Positions 1 to 8,089 of a stretch of DNA of 48,328 bases are shown here, one piece after another; position 1 is the first letter of the stretch, and every line of letters begins with the position of its first letter. The DNA lies in assembly GCA_937128235.1 (NCBI GenBank), contig CAKZMG010000004.1:1-48328 (forward strand), written 5' to 3'. This DNA is from an uncultured Verrucomicrobiales bacterium (GTDB lineage Bacteria; Verrucomicrobiota; Verrucomicrobiia; Verrucomicrobiales; Akkermansiaceae). The notes beneath the pieces were generated by a model. The model had not been told where the DNA came from. It did no database searches and saw only the letters and a program-made list of their open reading frames with translations. Made by a program: the position numbers and the translations under genes.

Positions 1-944
1 CCTTCTAGCTTGAGCTGCTCGGACATTTCAGCCATGGCGTTTTCAATGTTAGAGGTAAGTTTTCTGGTGTCGATACCAGGAGACTTCACGATGCTGAGGA
101 CGACTCCGGGGGCGGCATTGACTCCTGCTTCGCCACGCTGTGGCTCTATGCCCATGGTGATATTGGCTACGTCTGCGAGGGTGATGGTGCGGTCGTTGAC
201 TTTTTTGACGACTGTTTTTTTGATCTCTGCGATATCGGTGGTCATGGCGAGCACGCGGATCATTTGCTCCTGGGATCTGCTCTCAATGTACCCGCCAGTG
301 GTGGTGCTGGCGGCTTGTTTGGCTGCTTCGTTGATCTCGTTTGCAGAAATGTCATAGGCTAACATTTTGTGCGGTAGTGGCTGAATTTGGATTTGCTGAA
401 TGCCGCCGCCCATGGAGAGAGCCTCAGCCACTCCGGAGATTTTCTGGATGCGCTTGGCGAGTTCCCAGTCGGTAAATGTGCGTAGATCTGGCGGAGAAAT
501 GGTGCTCTCTGGTGAGGTGACTCCGATGAGCATGACCTCGCCCATGAGTGATGCTACGGGGGTGAGGTAGGGGTTCACTCCCTTGTCTAGGTTCACGCCT
601 CGGATGCGTTCTTGGATGAATTGTCTGGCTTGGTAAATGTCCGTGCCCCAGTCAAATTCTACAAAGATGAGCGAGAGCCCTACGTCTGTGGTGGACTGGA
701 TGCGGGTGACGCCTTGGATGCCATTGACTGCGCGTTCGAGCGGGATGGTGACTTGGTTTTCTACTTCTTCCGGTGCCTTTCCTGGGACCTCGGTCATGAT
801 GGTGACGCGTGGCTTGGTGAGGTCTGGCAATACTTCAACGGGGAGCTGGGTGAGCTGGTAGGCACCCCACGCCATGACGGAGAGCGCGATGGTGAGCACG
901 AGTAGGCGGTTGTGGAGGGATTTTTTGATGAGGAAATCTAACAT
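1..944 (-). CDS. Heavy-metal RND efflux permease (CusA/CzcA type), N-terminal part, cut by window edge
   Basis: Inner-membrane proton-driven pump that exports metal ions through the tripartite complex formed with the two genes upstream of it. The reading frame runs open from an ATG at 944 to the window edge, about 314 residues of roughly 1,040 usual for the family. It begins MLDFLIKKSLHNRLLVL, then a first membrane segment and PVEVLPDLTKPRV, the characteristic N-terminus of HME-RND pumps, followed by the porter region (PLERAVNGIQGV, MGEVMLIGVTS). The substrate-defining TM4 motif lies outside the window, so copper/silver versus zinc/cobalt cannot be decided. It is the last gene of a minus-strand operon (His-rich protein, TolC, MFP, pump), separated from the MFP gene by 204 bp. 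It carries one copy of the 13-mer repeat at 51-63. Confidence 0.93.
   Translation of the reverse strand, partial: MLDFLIKKSLHNRLLVLTIALSVMAWGAYQLTQLPVEVLPDLTKPRVTIMTEVPGKAPEEVENQVTIPLERAVNGIQGVTRIQSTTDVGLSLIFVEFDWGTDIYQARQFIQERIRGVNLDKGVNPYLTPVASLMGEVMLIGVTSPESTISPPDLRTFTDWELAKRIQKISGVAEALSMGGGIQQIQIQPLPHKMLAYDISANEINEAAKQAASTTTGGYIESRSQEQMIRVLAMTTDIAEIKKTVVKKVNDRTITLADVANITMGIEPQRGEAGVNAAPGVVLSIVKSPGIDTRKLTSNIENAMAEMSEQLKLE
51..63 (-). repeat. Dispersed 13-mer AAAACTTACCTCT (first of nine exact copies)
   Basis: Exact copies (plus-strand coordinates): 51-63 and 19727-19739 on the minus strand; 3290-3302, 3891-3903, 27239-27251, 33510-33522, 40775-40787, 41898-41910 and 42213-42225 on the plus strand. 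Near copies lie at about 31612, 40268 and 41750. Flanks favour extra A on the left and A or G on the right. Eight copies are inside genes, read in different frames (KLTS, EVSF, NLPL); one (19727) is intergenic. Chance expectation for any given 13-mer here is far below one. Function unknown; see findings. Confidence 0.9.
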
Positions 945-962
945 AATGGTTGCTGCGCTTAG

Positions 963-1136
963 GTCATTAGCCAATGGACAATGGTCATTGGTGGTGGACG
1001 ATGAAGCTTATGGTTGGATGTTGAATAGTGGATTAGAAATTTGTTGGTGTAGAGGTAATTGCTTGTGTCTGGCTTGTGTGTTTTGATCTTGGTTTCATTG
1101 TGCTGTGCTATTGACTGTTGACTATTGGCCAATGAC
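963..1136. repeat. Imperfect inverted repeat in the MFP-pump intergenic gap
   Basis: The gap 945-1148 has no gene. Its ends carry an inverted pair, 963-982 and 1117-1136, matching at 16 of 20 positions around a core TCATTRGCCAAT. Short CAATGG/TCATTGG units recur between the arms. It looks like an intergenic repeat element inserted within the efflux operon; it could also fold in the operon mRNA between MFP and pump. Confidence 0.45.
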
Positions 1137-1148
1137 GTGGCGGAGCCG

Positions 1149-2306
1149 TTACCCTATGTCTTGTTTCTTAAAGATGGTGAAGATGAGGAGGAGGGCGAGG
1201 ATGACATTTCCGGCGATGAGTAGGGTGACGAAGGTGGGGTTCGCTGCTCCTCCTGGTGCTACGCCTCCGTTGGCTGCGATGGCTTTTTTCTTGGCGGCTG
1301 CGGCTTTATCGGCAGCGGTCATTTCTGAGCCATCTTCATTGTGCTCGTGTCCGTGAGCGGCATCGAGAGCTTCCTTGAGGCTGCCTTTGTCCGCACTGCT
1401 GGTGTGCGAGAGGAAGTAGGCTCCGGAGGTGACGACTTCATCCACAACGTTGAGCTCTTTGTCTTGTAGGATGATCTCTGTGACGCGGTCATTCACCTCA
1501 CCGAGCACTACCGGGACTTTGATGTAGGCTTTGGATTTTTTGTTAGTGAGTTCAAAATTTACTTTAAATACGTGCGCATTGAGGCGGTCTCCCTGCACGG
1601 CAGAGTTTGGCACGGTGAAGACTTTTTCTCTGGTCTCGGTGACGATGTTGAACTCGGTGAGCATGTTCGGGCGGAGTTTTCTGTCTGGGTTATCTAACAG
1701 AAAAATAGCCTTGAGTGTGCCGGTGCCGGCATCAGCCTGAGTGCCGAAACGGATGAGTGTTCCTTCAAAGGTTTCATTGCCGAGTGAGACGACTTTGATG
1801 ATGGCTTTCTGCCCTAATTTGACGCTAGCGGCTCTGCTTTCAGGGATGTTTGCCACTGCCCAGACTTGGCGGATGTCGATGATGTCCATGAGCTCTTCTG
1901 AGGGATCTACTGGTTCGCCGAGATTGATGTGGCTCTCGAAAATAGTGCCTGATGCGCTGGCTTTTACCGGAATGACTGGCGGTGGACTGCCAGGCTGGCG
2001 GCTCTCTACCTGGATGATGGTGTCGCCTTTTTCTACCTGGTCACCTACTACGGGTGGCTTGGAAATGACCCTGCCGGCAATGCGCGATGAGACTACGGTG
2101 CGGTTTCCAGGGATGGCTTGGATTCTGCCGATGCAGAAGAGTGTGGTCTGGAAGGTGGAGACGGTGGGTGCGGTGGTTTTGATGCCCGCGTTTTTCATCT
2201 GGATAGGCTCTAACAGAACGGTGTTAGGATCTAGCTCAGCGTGCTGAGCGGATAGAAATAGGCTGTTGCTGAGCAGGCTGAAAATGATGGTGGTGATGAG
2301 TTTCAT
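1149..2306 (-). CDS. RND efflux membrane-fusion protein (CusB/CzcB type) with C-terminal anchor
   Basis: Periplasmic adaptor linking the inner-membrane pump to the TolC channel; 385 residues with an N-terminal signal peptide (MKLITTIIFSLLSNSLFLSAQ). Barrel-sandwich/lipoyl halves are visible (GRVISKPPVVGDQVEKGDTI; ASGTIFESHINLGEPV), followed by the beta-barrel region (RPNMLTEFNIVTE) and the membrane-proximal domain. Unusually, the C-terminus adds a His-rich stretch (HGHEHNEDG, about residue 317), an Ala/Lys-rich linker and a hydrophobic segment (about 355-378) ending FKKQDIG, which looks like a second membrane anchor. Typical family members end at the membrane-proximal domain. The His cluster fits a metal substrate. 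The TolC gene lies 5 bp upstream, so the two are surely co-transcribed. Confidence 0.9.
   Translation of the reverse strand: MKLITTIIFSLLSNSLFLSAQHAELDPNTVLLEPIQMKNAGIKTTAPTVSTFQTTLFCIGRIQAIPGNRTVVSSRIAGRVISKPPVVGDQVEKGDTIIQVESRQPGSPPPVIPVKASASGTIFESHINLGEPVDPSEELMDIIDIRQVWAVANIPESRAASVKLGQKAIIKVVSLGNETFEGTLIRFGTQADAGTGTLKAIFLLDNPDRKLRPNMLTEFNIVTETREKVFTVPNSAVQGDRLNAHVFKVNFELTNKKSKAYIKVPVVLGEVNDRVTEIILQDKELNVVDEVVTSGAYFLSHTSSADKGSLKEALDAAHGHEHNEDGSEMTAADKAAAAKKKAIAANGGVAPGGAANPTFVTLLIAGNVILALLLIFTIFKKQDIG
1693..1700 (-). repeat. Dispersed 8-mer CTGTTAGA / TCTAACAG (first of at least 22 copies)
   Basis: Start positions found by eye: 1693, 2209, 2796, 2856, 15146, 15468, 21254, 21587, 26128, 27686, 28014, 28981, 30567, 30657, 31578, 33196, 33649, 33917, 37182, 37836, 38109, 42346. 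A uniform-base expectation for an 8-mer on both strands of 48 kb is about 1.5. It occurs in both orientations and several frames (for example LLD, SVR, NR), so protein sequence does not explain it. It is absent from the two nucleotidyltransferase TA modules and from 42.4 kb to the end. The list may be incomplete. Confidence 0.8.
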
Positions 2307-2311
2307 GGTGA

Positions 2312-3637
2312 TTAAAATGCTGAGGTTGATTTTCCGAGAGCGGCGAAGTATTTGACGCGAGCTTGGTGGAAGTTGAGGTTGTTATCTATGAGTGAGGTTT
2401 GTAGTTGTAGCTCTTGGTTTTTAGATTTGAGAAGGCTGGTGAAGTCTCCTTGTCCGTTCTTGTAGGCAGTTTCTAAATCTGCAGAAGTTTTCTGAGCTAG
2501 TGGTAGGAGTTCATTTCTAATGGATGCGTTTTGAGTTAACCATGTGCGCATTTCTTGCTTGTGGGTGGCGACTTGAAGACGGATCTCTGAGGCGAGCGCG
2601 CCACGCTCTAACACTTTGCGCTGAGCCTTAGCTGTGGCGGCTGCGATGTTGCCTTCATTTTTATTATAGAAGGGGAGCGGAATGGAGAGCCCCATGCCGA
2701 TGGTGCCTTCGGTCTCTAGTCCTTCTGGCGCATCTTCTTCTCTTCCTAGTGCGCCCATGACGGAGACTTCTACGTCATCGTAGCGTTTGGATTTCTCTAA
2801 CAGAATGTTGCTTTTCGAGTGCTGGAACTCTAGCGCCTTGGCGCGGAAGTCTGCTCTGTTAGAGAGGGATAATTTCTGTGATGGGATGCTGAGTGAGGGG
2901 AGTGAGCCGGAGAGATTCAGCGGCTTAGATGCTGGCATGCCGATGTATTGTTTGAGTCGCGTAGTGAGCAGGCTGCGCTTGGCTGCGAGCTGCTTTTTCT
3001 TGATGCTGAGGGTCTGGATTTCTAGCTTGGTCTGCGCGGCATCTAGCGGTGAGAGCTCGCCTAGGGCGGCTGCTTTATCAATAAATGTGGTGATGCTCTG
3101 GAGTGAGTTGATCTGTTTATCGATATGCGCTTTCTGGCTACCGAGTTGGAGGATTTCTACTGCAATCATCTGAGCGGCTGTGATGAGCTGCTGCTCAGCC
3201 ATTTTTATTTCTTCTTGCGCGATGAGCAGCTGATCAGCTGAGACGCGTTTCTCAAGGCTGAGTTTGTTGGTGATAGGGAAACGCTGAGAAAAACTTACCT
3301 CTAGCTCGCCCTCAGAGCCTGGGACGGACTTGCTGACACCGATGCCGAGCGTGGGATTAGCGCGTTTGCCTGCCTGGCTGAGTTTCCCAGCAGCCTCGGC
3401 TATCTTGAGCTTCGCAGCGCGGAGTTGTGGGTTGTTGTTAGAGACTCGGCGGGCGAGTGAGCGGATGTTTAGCGCGCTGCTGTAGTCCGTGGAGCGGAGC
3501 TTGGTGGAGAACTTGGGTAAATCAGCCTCATCCGTGAGGACGATGCGTTTTTTATCTATCTGCTTCTCAAGACTGGCGCATGAGGAAAATAGACTTACCG
3601 AGCAGGCGGTGATTATGAGTGGGGTGTGAAATTTCAT
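2312..3637 (-). CDS. TolC-family outer-membrane efflux lipoprotein (CusC/CzcC type)
   Basis: Outer-membrane channel of the tripartite metal efflux complex, 441 residues. The N-terminus MKFHTPLIITACSVSLFSSC has a lipobox (FSSC), as in CusC/OprM-type channels. The body shows the two long alpha-helical repeats of TolC proteins: Ala/Leu/Gln/Lys-rich coiled-coil segments with ARRVSNNNPQLRAAKLKIAEA in the first half and EFQHSKSNILLEKSKRYDDV followed by a strand-rich SIPLPFYNKNEGN in the second. It starts the MFP-pump part of the operon and is preceded by a 130-bp A-rich gap with nothing recognisable. It carries one 13-mer and two 8-mer dispersed motifs. Confidence 0.9.
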   Translation of the reverse strand: MKFHTPLIITACSVSLFSSCASLEKQIDKKRIVLTDEADLPKFSTKLRSTDYSSALNIRSLARRVSNNNPQLRAAKLKIAEAAGKLSQAGKRANPTLGIGVSKSVPGSEGELEVSFSQRFPITNKLSLEKRVSADQLLIAQEEIKMAEQQLITAAQMIAVEILQLGSQKAHIDKQINSLQSITTFIDKAAALGELSPLDAAQTKLEIQTLSIKKKQLAAKRSLLTTRLKQYIGMPASKPLNLSGSLPSLSIPSQKLSLSNRADFRAKALEFQHSKSNILLEKSKRYDDVEVSVMGALGREEDAPEGLETEGTIGMGLSIPLPFYNKNEGNIAAATAKAQRKVLERGALASEIRLQVATHKQEMRTWLTQNASIRNELLPLAQKTSADLETAYKNGQGDFTSLLKSKNQELQLQTSLIDNNLNFHQARVKYFAALGKSTSAF

Positions 3638-3767
3638 GATGAAAATGTAAAAAATTTAATAAGATGGGTGTGCTAGAAATGCACAAAAAAAGATGGGTTC
3701 CTAGAAAGGTTAGGAAATCAAAAAAAAGGGTGCTAAACCATTCAAGAGGTGTAGCGAACGTGGAGGA

Positions 3768-4238
3768 CTAAATAAGGAACACGCCCAGATGAATAGACGT
3801 AAAACGGGTGTCAGACTGAGGTAAATAATCAGTTTGAGGAGGCGGAGCGTTGCTTTGGTTTGACTTGCAGAGTAGCAGGGAAAGCTGTGAAAAACTTACC
3901 TCTGTGGATGTGATGGCCCCAGCATCGAGAGCATTTTGCTTAGATTTCTGCTCCACGATCTGATCGCTCATAACGTAGGGGTAAGTTTTCTGCGGACTGC
4001 ACGTGCAGTCATGAGGAGGGGTGGTAGGGACGGAGACGCAGAGGTCAGCGTTCACTACCTCGGCTGGGGAGCTATGATGGTGACCGCAGCCACAATGATG
4101 ATGCACTTTCTCAGAAACATCTGCTACAGTAACTGGCTGCCCTACTTGGCATTCTGGAGCATGCGAAAGAAGCCCCATGCTCAGAACAATCTGAGTGAGG
4201 ATAGCGATGGTGCAAACTATGTTACCAATGAGCTTCAT
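3768..4238 (-). CDS. Small secreted His/Cys-rich protein, first gene of metal efflux operon
   Basis: 156 residues. A hydrophobic N-terminus (MKLIGNIVCTIAILTQIVLSMG) suggests a signal peptide or anchor. Then comes a strong potential metal-binding patch, KVHHHCGCGHHHSS (about residues 45-58), followed by further cysteines (DLCVSV, HDCTCSP). It precedes the TolC gene on the same strand with a 130-bp gap. The family is not recognised by name. From its His/Cys cluster and position I infer a periplasmic metal sensor, buffer or chaperone feeding the efflux pump. The 13-mer repeat at 3891-3903 lies inside it. Confidence 0.7.
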   Translation of the reverse strand: MKLIGNIVCTIAILTQIVLSMGLLSHAPECQVGQPVTVADVSEKVHHHCGCGHHHSSPAEVVNADLCVSVPTTPPHDCTCSPQKTYPYVMSDQIVEQKSKQNALDAGAITSTEVSFSQLSLLLCKSNQSNAPPPQTDYLPQSDTRFTSIHLGVFLI

Positions 4239-4255
4239 CTGTTAAACTGAGCGTC

Positions 4256-4283
4256 ATAGTAGTCCAGCCTTGTCTTTTTTCAA
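4256..4283 (-). promoter_or_regulatory. Candidate promoter of the metal efflux operon with dyad
   Basis: On the minus strand TTGAAA (4283-4278) and TACTAT (4261-4256) are separated by 16 bp. A dyad CCTTG-N8-CAAGG (4268-4285) covers the -35 and part of the spacer, where metal-responsive regulators often bind. The -10 ends only 17 bp before the ATG at 4238, so the leader would be about 10 nt. Supported by sequence pattern only. Confidence 0.35.
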
Positions 4284-4316
4284 GGAGGAATTTTTTTGTG
4301 AGGATGGCGGTTGGAT

Positions 4317-4733
4317 TTAAAGATTCTGACTCTGACTCTGGTTTTGGTCTAGCTTGATTGTGTGGAGCCATGTTGCTTGTTTAAAGACGGTGTCGAAAGA
4401 GTCGGGTTTACGGTCTGGATAATACTCGAATACGTCTGCTCCTAATTCCTTAAGTTTGAGAATCGCGTTCTGTTCTTGTTTGCTGTGAAGATTTTTTACT
4501 ATGTTTTTGAATTGCTCTGGATGCTTGCCGAATGCTTCTCCAACTAGAGCTATTTTGAGATAACTGAATGCACCGTCTGTGCGCGTATTGAGTAACTCTC
4601 TTAACCGATCTTCACTGGGATTGCTGTGAAAAGATTGAGAGTGAGCATAGAGTAGCTTTTCGTCTCCTACCAGTGCGTCTTCACATGAAGTGAGAGTAAA
4701 AATCATAAGCATTGATAGAATGAAAAGTTTCAT
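4317..4733 (-). CDS. Hypothetical lipoprotein
   Basis: 138 residues; MKLFILSMLMIFTLTSC is a lipoprotein signal with lipobox LTSC, so the mature protein is probably membrane-anchored on the periplasmic side. The remainder is polar and helical, without a motif I recognise. The tail is a short Gln/Ser repeat (NQSQSQNL), encoded by a small CTGACT-type tandem repeat at about 4324-4340. It stands between the metal operon and a divergent TA module and shows no functional link to either. Confidence 0.6.
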   Translation of the reverse strand: MKLFILSMLMIFTLTSCEDALVGDEKLLYAHSQSFHSNPSEDRLRELLNTRTDGAFSYLKIALVGEAFGKHPEQFKNIVKNLHSKQEQNAILKLKELGADVFEYYPDRKPDSFDTVFKQATWLHTIKLDQNQSQSQNL

Positions 4734-4809
4734 ATTTCTATTCTACTGAATATTTTGTTTCTCGGTCAAGTTCTGTAAATGCAACCGAATCTTACTCCGA
4801 GGTTTTACT

Positions 4810-4869
4810 GTAACGTTAAAAATAAATTGTAACATATTTGTTGTTACAATTAGTTAATTGTGTTACTAT
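4810..4869 (+). promoter_or_regulatory. Operator/promoter of the wHTH-nucleotidyltransferase TA module
   Basis: Four GTAAC/GTTAC half-sites lie in this AT-rich gap. Two form a clear inverted repeat, TTGTAAC (4827-4833) and GTTACAA (4843-4849), with a 9-bp centre. A promoter fits on top: TTGTTA (4841-4846), 17 bp, TACTAT (4864-4869). The -10 lies 8 bp before the ATG at 4878, so the transcript would be leaderless or nearly so. The overlap suggests autorepression by the wHTH antitoxin. Confidence 0.5.
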
Positions 4870-4877
4870 GAGTCGTC

Positions 4878-5876
4878 ATGAAGGAATCTTCCTTGAAACC
4901 TAAGCTAAAACGTTATCTTTCCGAGACTTTAGGGATTACTCTAGAGCCTTCTCGGAAGGCGATTCCTGCTGTTCCGTTTTATTTACAGGGACGCTATGAG
5001 TTCCGATTAGCGATTCTAAATGGGGTTGATTGCCTCTTCTTTACACCGAGTGATAGCTATGAGGCTTGGGGCGCGCTGAATGTTGTGAGAGATAGAGAAC
5101 AGCTTGCTAGTTTGACAGATTTGAACACGGTTTTTATTGCAGAACGGATTACTTCTGGGCGGCGGCGACAATTGATGTCTCAAAAAACTCCGTTTATTAT
5201 TCCTGGATCTCAACTTTATTTACCTGATCTTCATCTAGATCTCCGAGAACATTTTATCAAAGCTAGGGAGCGACCTAGTTATTTAAGTCCTTCGTCTCAA
5301 AGAATTCTGCTTTATATGATTCAGAGTGGCTATGTTGAGATGGGTAGTGGAGCCATATTGGCACGAGAGTTAAAAATCTCAAGAATGACGAGCTCCAGAG
5401 CAATGGAGGAATTAGAATATTTTAATTTAGCTGAAATTATGGATGAAGGTCGGACTAAACGCATTAGGATTTCTCGTGATTTCGAGATGTTATGGAAGAA
5501 TGCTCAGAAGAGCCTCAGGTCTCCTGTGAAAAAGAAAATTTTTGTTTGTGATGAGGATCAAGGATTATATACTGGATTGATGACTGGAGGATTAACAGCT
5601 CTTGCAAAACATTCCAATTTACTTGCTCCAGAACGTCCAGTATTCGCTTATAATAGACCTCCTGGTGACCCTACAAAAAAAATATTAGGGTGGAACGAAA
5701 CAAGCGATCCTAGTGAGGCTGATTTCGAGGTAGAGTTCTGGAGTTATCCTCCAATTTCTGTTCGCAACAATGTCAATGATGTTGACAAACTGTCACTTTA
5801 TCTAAGCCTCAAAGATGATGAAGATGAACGAGTTCAGCAGGCTCTCAGTGAAATGATGAAAGGAATAAAATGGTAA
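4878..5876 (+). CDS. Winged-helix antitoxin-like protein (AbiEi/MarR-like), TA module 1
   Basis: 332 residues, cytoplasmic. The N-terminal third (about 1-135) is an alpha/beta region. The middle holds a MarR-like winged helix-turn-helix (about 137-200), with the recognition part around LARELKISRMTSSRAMEEL and a basic wing (RTKRIRIS). The C-terminal third resembles the region that AbiEi-type antitoxins place next to their toxin. It overlaps the downstream nucleotidyltransferase gene by 7 bp (stop in AAATGG context), implying translational coupling. Likely role: transcriptional autorepressor and antitoxin of a type IV-like pair. DNA and codon use are visibly more AT-rich than the neighbouring dinB-like gene, suggesting acquisition. 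Function is inferred from domain order and context. Confidence 0.7.
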   Translation: MKESSLKPKLKRYLSETLGITLEPSRKAIPAVPFYLQGRYEFRLAILNGVDCLFFTPSDSYEAWGALNVVRDREQLASLTDLNTVFIAERITSGRRRQLMSQKTPFIIPGSQLYLPDLHLDLREHFIKARERPSYLSPSSQRILLYMIQSGYVEMGSGAILARELKISRMTSSRAMEELEYFNLAEIMDEGRTKRIRISRDFEMLWKNAQKSLRSPVKKKIFVCDEDQGLYTGLMTGGLTALAKHSNLLAPERPVFAYNRPPGDPTKKILGWNETSDPSEADFEVEFWSYPPISVRNNVNDVDKLSLYLSLKDDEDERVQQALSEMMKGIKW

Positions 5877-6625
5877 GAGGATTAGATGTTTTTCGTGATC
5901 ATTTCGTGGATCATAGCTCTCAATATGCACTTATCGGGGGGACTGCTTGCTACTTAGCTTTCTCTTCAAAGGGCTTGGAGTTCCGCGCTACGAAAGATTT
6001 GGATATTGTTTTAATTGTTGATGCCCTTGATGCTGATTTTGGTAGAGTATTTTGGGATTTTGTAAGAAAAGGTGGTTATCAGAATAAAGGTTCAAGTGGG
6101 GGAGGAGAGGTGCAATTCTATCGTTTCAGTAATCCTAGTGATGAAAGTTACCCAGCCATGCTGGAGCTCTTTTCAAGAGAGCCTGATTTTGAGATTCCCT
6201 TGGAATCAGGACATCTAACACCCATCCCTTTAGGAGAGGTTTCTAGCCTTTCAGCTATACTTTTAAATAATGATTATTATGAGCTTATTCAGAAGGGAAA
6301 TTTAGTTGAGCAAGAGATTAGCTTTATTTCACCAGAAACTCTTATTCCACTTAAGGCAATTGCTTGGCTAGACCTTACTAGGCAAAAATCTGCGGGTGAG
6401 AGAGTAGATTCAAAAAATATTAAGAAGCATAAAAATGATGTTTTTCGTTTGTTCTCTCTTTTATCTCCTAATTCAGAAGTAACAATTCCTGCTTCTGTTA
6501 GGGTTGATTTTAAAGAGTTTCTTGATCGTATGACCGAGCAACCACCTGATCTCAAATCATTAAAGATACCTTTTAAACCTGAAGAGGTAATTGAAATTTT
6601 GAGGGGAATTTATTTGGAACAGTAA
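5870..6625 (+). CDS. Nucleotidyltransferase toxin-like protein (AbiEii/MNT-like), TA module 1
   Basis: 251 residues. The nucleotidyltransferase signature is visible near the N-terminus: YALIGGTACYLAFSS (about 19-33) supplies the GG motif, and RATKDLDIVLI (about 39-49) supplies the DxD metal-binding aspartates. A helical C-terminal region follows, as in AbiEii-type toxins, which transfer nucleotides to tRNA or other targets. An AAAGGA Shine-Dalgarno-like stretch just before the ATG, inside the antitoxin gene, supports this start. AT-rich like its partner. It lies 119 bp before the Y-family polymerase gene, which has its own promoter. Confidence 0.75.
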   Translation: MVRGLDVFRDHFVDHSSQYALIGGTACYLAFSSKGLEFRATKDLDIVLIVDALDADFGRVFWDFVRKGGYQNKGSSGGGEVQFYRFSNPSDESYPAMLELFSREPDFEIPLESGHLTPIPLGEVSSLSAILLNNDYYELIQKGNLVEQEISFISPETLIPLKAIAWLDLTRQKSAGERVDSKNIKKHKNDVFRLFSLLSPNSEVTIPASVRVDFKEFLDRMTEQPPDLKSLKIPFKPEEVIEILRGIYLEQ

Positions 6626-6700
6626 GAAAAGAAGGGGAATACAGGCTTTAGAGAACTTCCGGTAACCTCATTTATTTCCATTCCACAATTCATATTTTTC

Positions 6701-6729
6701 TTGAATAAGTGTTCATTTGAGTATATAAA
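6701..6729 (+). promoter_or_regulatory. Sigma70-type promoter of the Y-family polymerase gene
   Basis: TTGAAT (6701-6706), a 17-bp spacer, then TATAAA (6724-6729): a near-consensus promoter. The ATG at 6745 is 15 bp beyond the -10, leaving a leader of about 8 nt and no room for a Shine-Dalgarno sequence. I saw no convincing LexA-type palindrome over it. Confidence 0.6.
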
Positions 6730-6744
6730 ATTCACCCAATTCTC

Positions 6745-7980
6745 ATGAATGATTCTATTCCATTGTCCGCGTTGTTTATTGATTTCGATTCTTATTTTGC
6801 CTCGGTTGAGCAGCATTATGAGCCTTCGCTGCGTGGGCGGGCGGTGGGGGTGGTGCCGGTGATGGCGGAGAGTTCTTGCTGTATCGCGGCGAGCTATGAG
6901 GCGAAGGCGATGGGGGTGAAGACGGGGACGCGGGTGGCGGAGGCTAGGGTGATGTGCCCAGGGATAGTGATTGTTCCAGCGCGACCTGAGCTCTACGTCA
7001 GGACACATCATAAGACGGTGGAGGTGGTGGAGCGGTGCATCCATGTGGAGGGGGTGTTGTCGATTGATGAGATGTGGGCTTGGTTGCCGTATAACTGGCG
7101 GACGGAGGAGAAAATCTCGGAGATTGCGGAGTCGATCAAGCGCGAGATGTTGGCAGAATTTAGCCCTGCGCTGACGTGCTCTATCGGGGTGGCACCTAAC
7201 CGATGGCTGGCTAAGATGGCATCTAAAATGCGTAAACCGAATGGATTTCTGACGATCCGTGAGGATGATTTACCAGATATTTTGTACTCGGAGGATCTCT
7301 CGGAGATTCATGGTGTGGGGCGAAGTATGAAGCTGAGGTTACATGCGGCGGGGATTCACTCTGTGAGGCAGCTGTGTGCGGCGACTCGGCAGGAGCTGCA
7401 TCGTATCTGGGGTAGTGTGGAGGGGGATAGGCTGTACTTGCAGCTGCGCGGGCATAGTGTGCCAGATGTGGTGACGGAGAAGCGTACGATTGGGCATTCG
7501 CATATTTTGCCTCCAGCGAAACGCAGACCTGATCAGGCGGAGGCGGTGCTGCATAAGCTGACTCAGAAGGCGGGTACGCGGCTGCGCTCTTATGAGATGC
7601 TGGCGGAGGCTCTGGTGGTGGATGTGCGGTATCTGAATGGGGAGCGCTGGGCTCAGGAGGCGAGGTTTGATGCGAGCTCGGATGCGCTGTTTTTTGCTAA
7701 GCTGGTGTCTCAGCTGTGGCGGCAGCGGAGCCTCCCGCAGCAGCCTATCCGTAAGCTGGGGGTAACGATGTTTAAGCTGGTGGAGAAGACGAATTTTACT
7801 CCATCGCTCTTCTCACCTGTGCATAGAAACCGCGATGCGCTGAATGAGGCGATGGATTCTCTGCAATTACGTTTCGGCAAGAATGCGATGCATCTAGGCT
7901 GTGATCACGCCGCGCTGGATAACGATAACATGCGTATTGCGTTTACCCATATTCCTGATCTGGATATTGAGAATTATTGA
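6745..7980 (+). CDS. dinB: Y-family translesion DNA polymerase (DinB/Pol IV-like)
   Basis: Error-prone polymerase that copies past DNA lesions; 411 residues. Catalytic carboxylates are present: FIDFDSYFASVE (D13) and SIDEMW (D108, E109). The fingers motif SYEAKAMGV and the helix-hairpin-helix region IHGVGRSMKLRL (about 190) are present, followed by the little-finger domain. Beta-clamp binding would be near the C-terminus, but no classical motif is obvious (ends LDIENY). The sequence is nearer to DinB than to UmuC or ImuB because the catalytic residues and palm insert are complete. Transcribed from its own strong promoter. It is GC-richer than the TA module upstream. Confidence 0.9.
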   Translation: MNDSIPLSALFIDFDSYFASVEQHYEPSLRGRAVGVVPVMAESSCCIAASYEAKAMGVKTGTRVAEARVMCPGIVIVPARPELYVRTHHKTVEVVERCIHVEGVLSIDEMWAWLPYNWRTEEKISEIAESIKREMLAEFSPALTCSIGVAPNRWLAKMASKMRKPNGFLTIREDDLPDILYSEDLSEIHGVGRSMKLRLHAAGIHSVRQLCAATRQELHRIWGSVEGDRLYLQLRGHSVPDVVTEKRTIGHSHILPPAKRRPDQAEAVLHKLTQKAGTRLRSYEMLAEALVVDVRYLNGERWAQEARFDASSDALFFAKLVSQLWRQRSLPQQPIRKLGVTMFKLVEKTNFTPSLFSPVHRNRDALNEAMDSLQLRFGKNAMHLGCDHAALDNDNMRIAFTHIPDLDIENY

Positions 7981-8089
7981 TTGGGGGTTATGGTTGGGGA
8001 TTAAAGTTTTTGTAAAATTTAGAAGCATTCAAGGAATCCGTAATAGAAAGTTCTTTTCCAGTGAAATGTGGTAGGTCATTCTATGAGAC

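Noticed and set aside
51-63. The reverse complement of the 13-mer contains AG/GTAAGT, like a eukaryotic 5' splice site, and GAGGT, like a Shine-Dalgarno sequence
   Set aside because: The host genes are continuous bacterial coding sequences without introns, and the copies are not placed before start codons, so the resemblance is coincidental.
10-357. Plus-strand reading frames at the left edge (10-357, 612-905, 637-861)
   Set aside because: They are shadows of the RND permease, whose minus-strand frame has clear family motifs throughout.
3936-4250. Plus-strand frame opposite the His/Cys-rich protein
   Set aside because: It has no recognisable features; the opposite strand has a signal peptide, His/Cys clusters and operon context.
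4268-4285. CCTTG-N8-CAAGG as a terminator of the 4317-4733 gene
   Set aside because: The stem is only 5 bp; the T-run does not follow it in the needed orientation, and its position over a -35 box fits an operator better.
6701-6744. SOS (LexA) box before the Y-family polymerase
   Set aside because: No convincing palindrome of a known LexA type overlaps the promoter.
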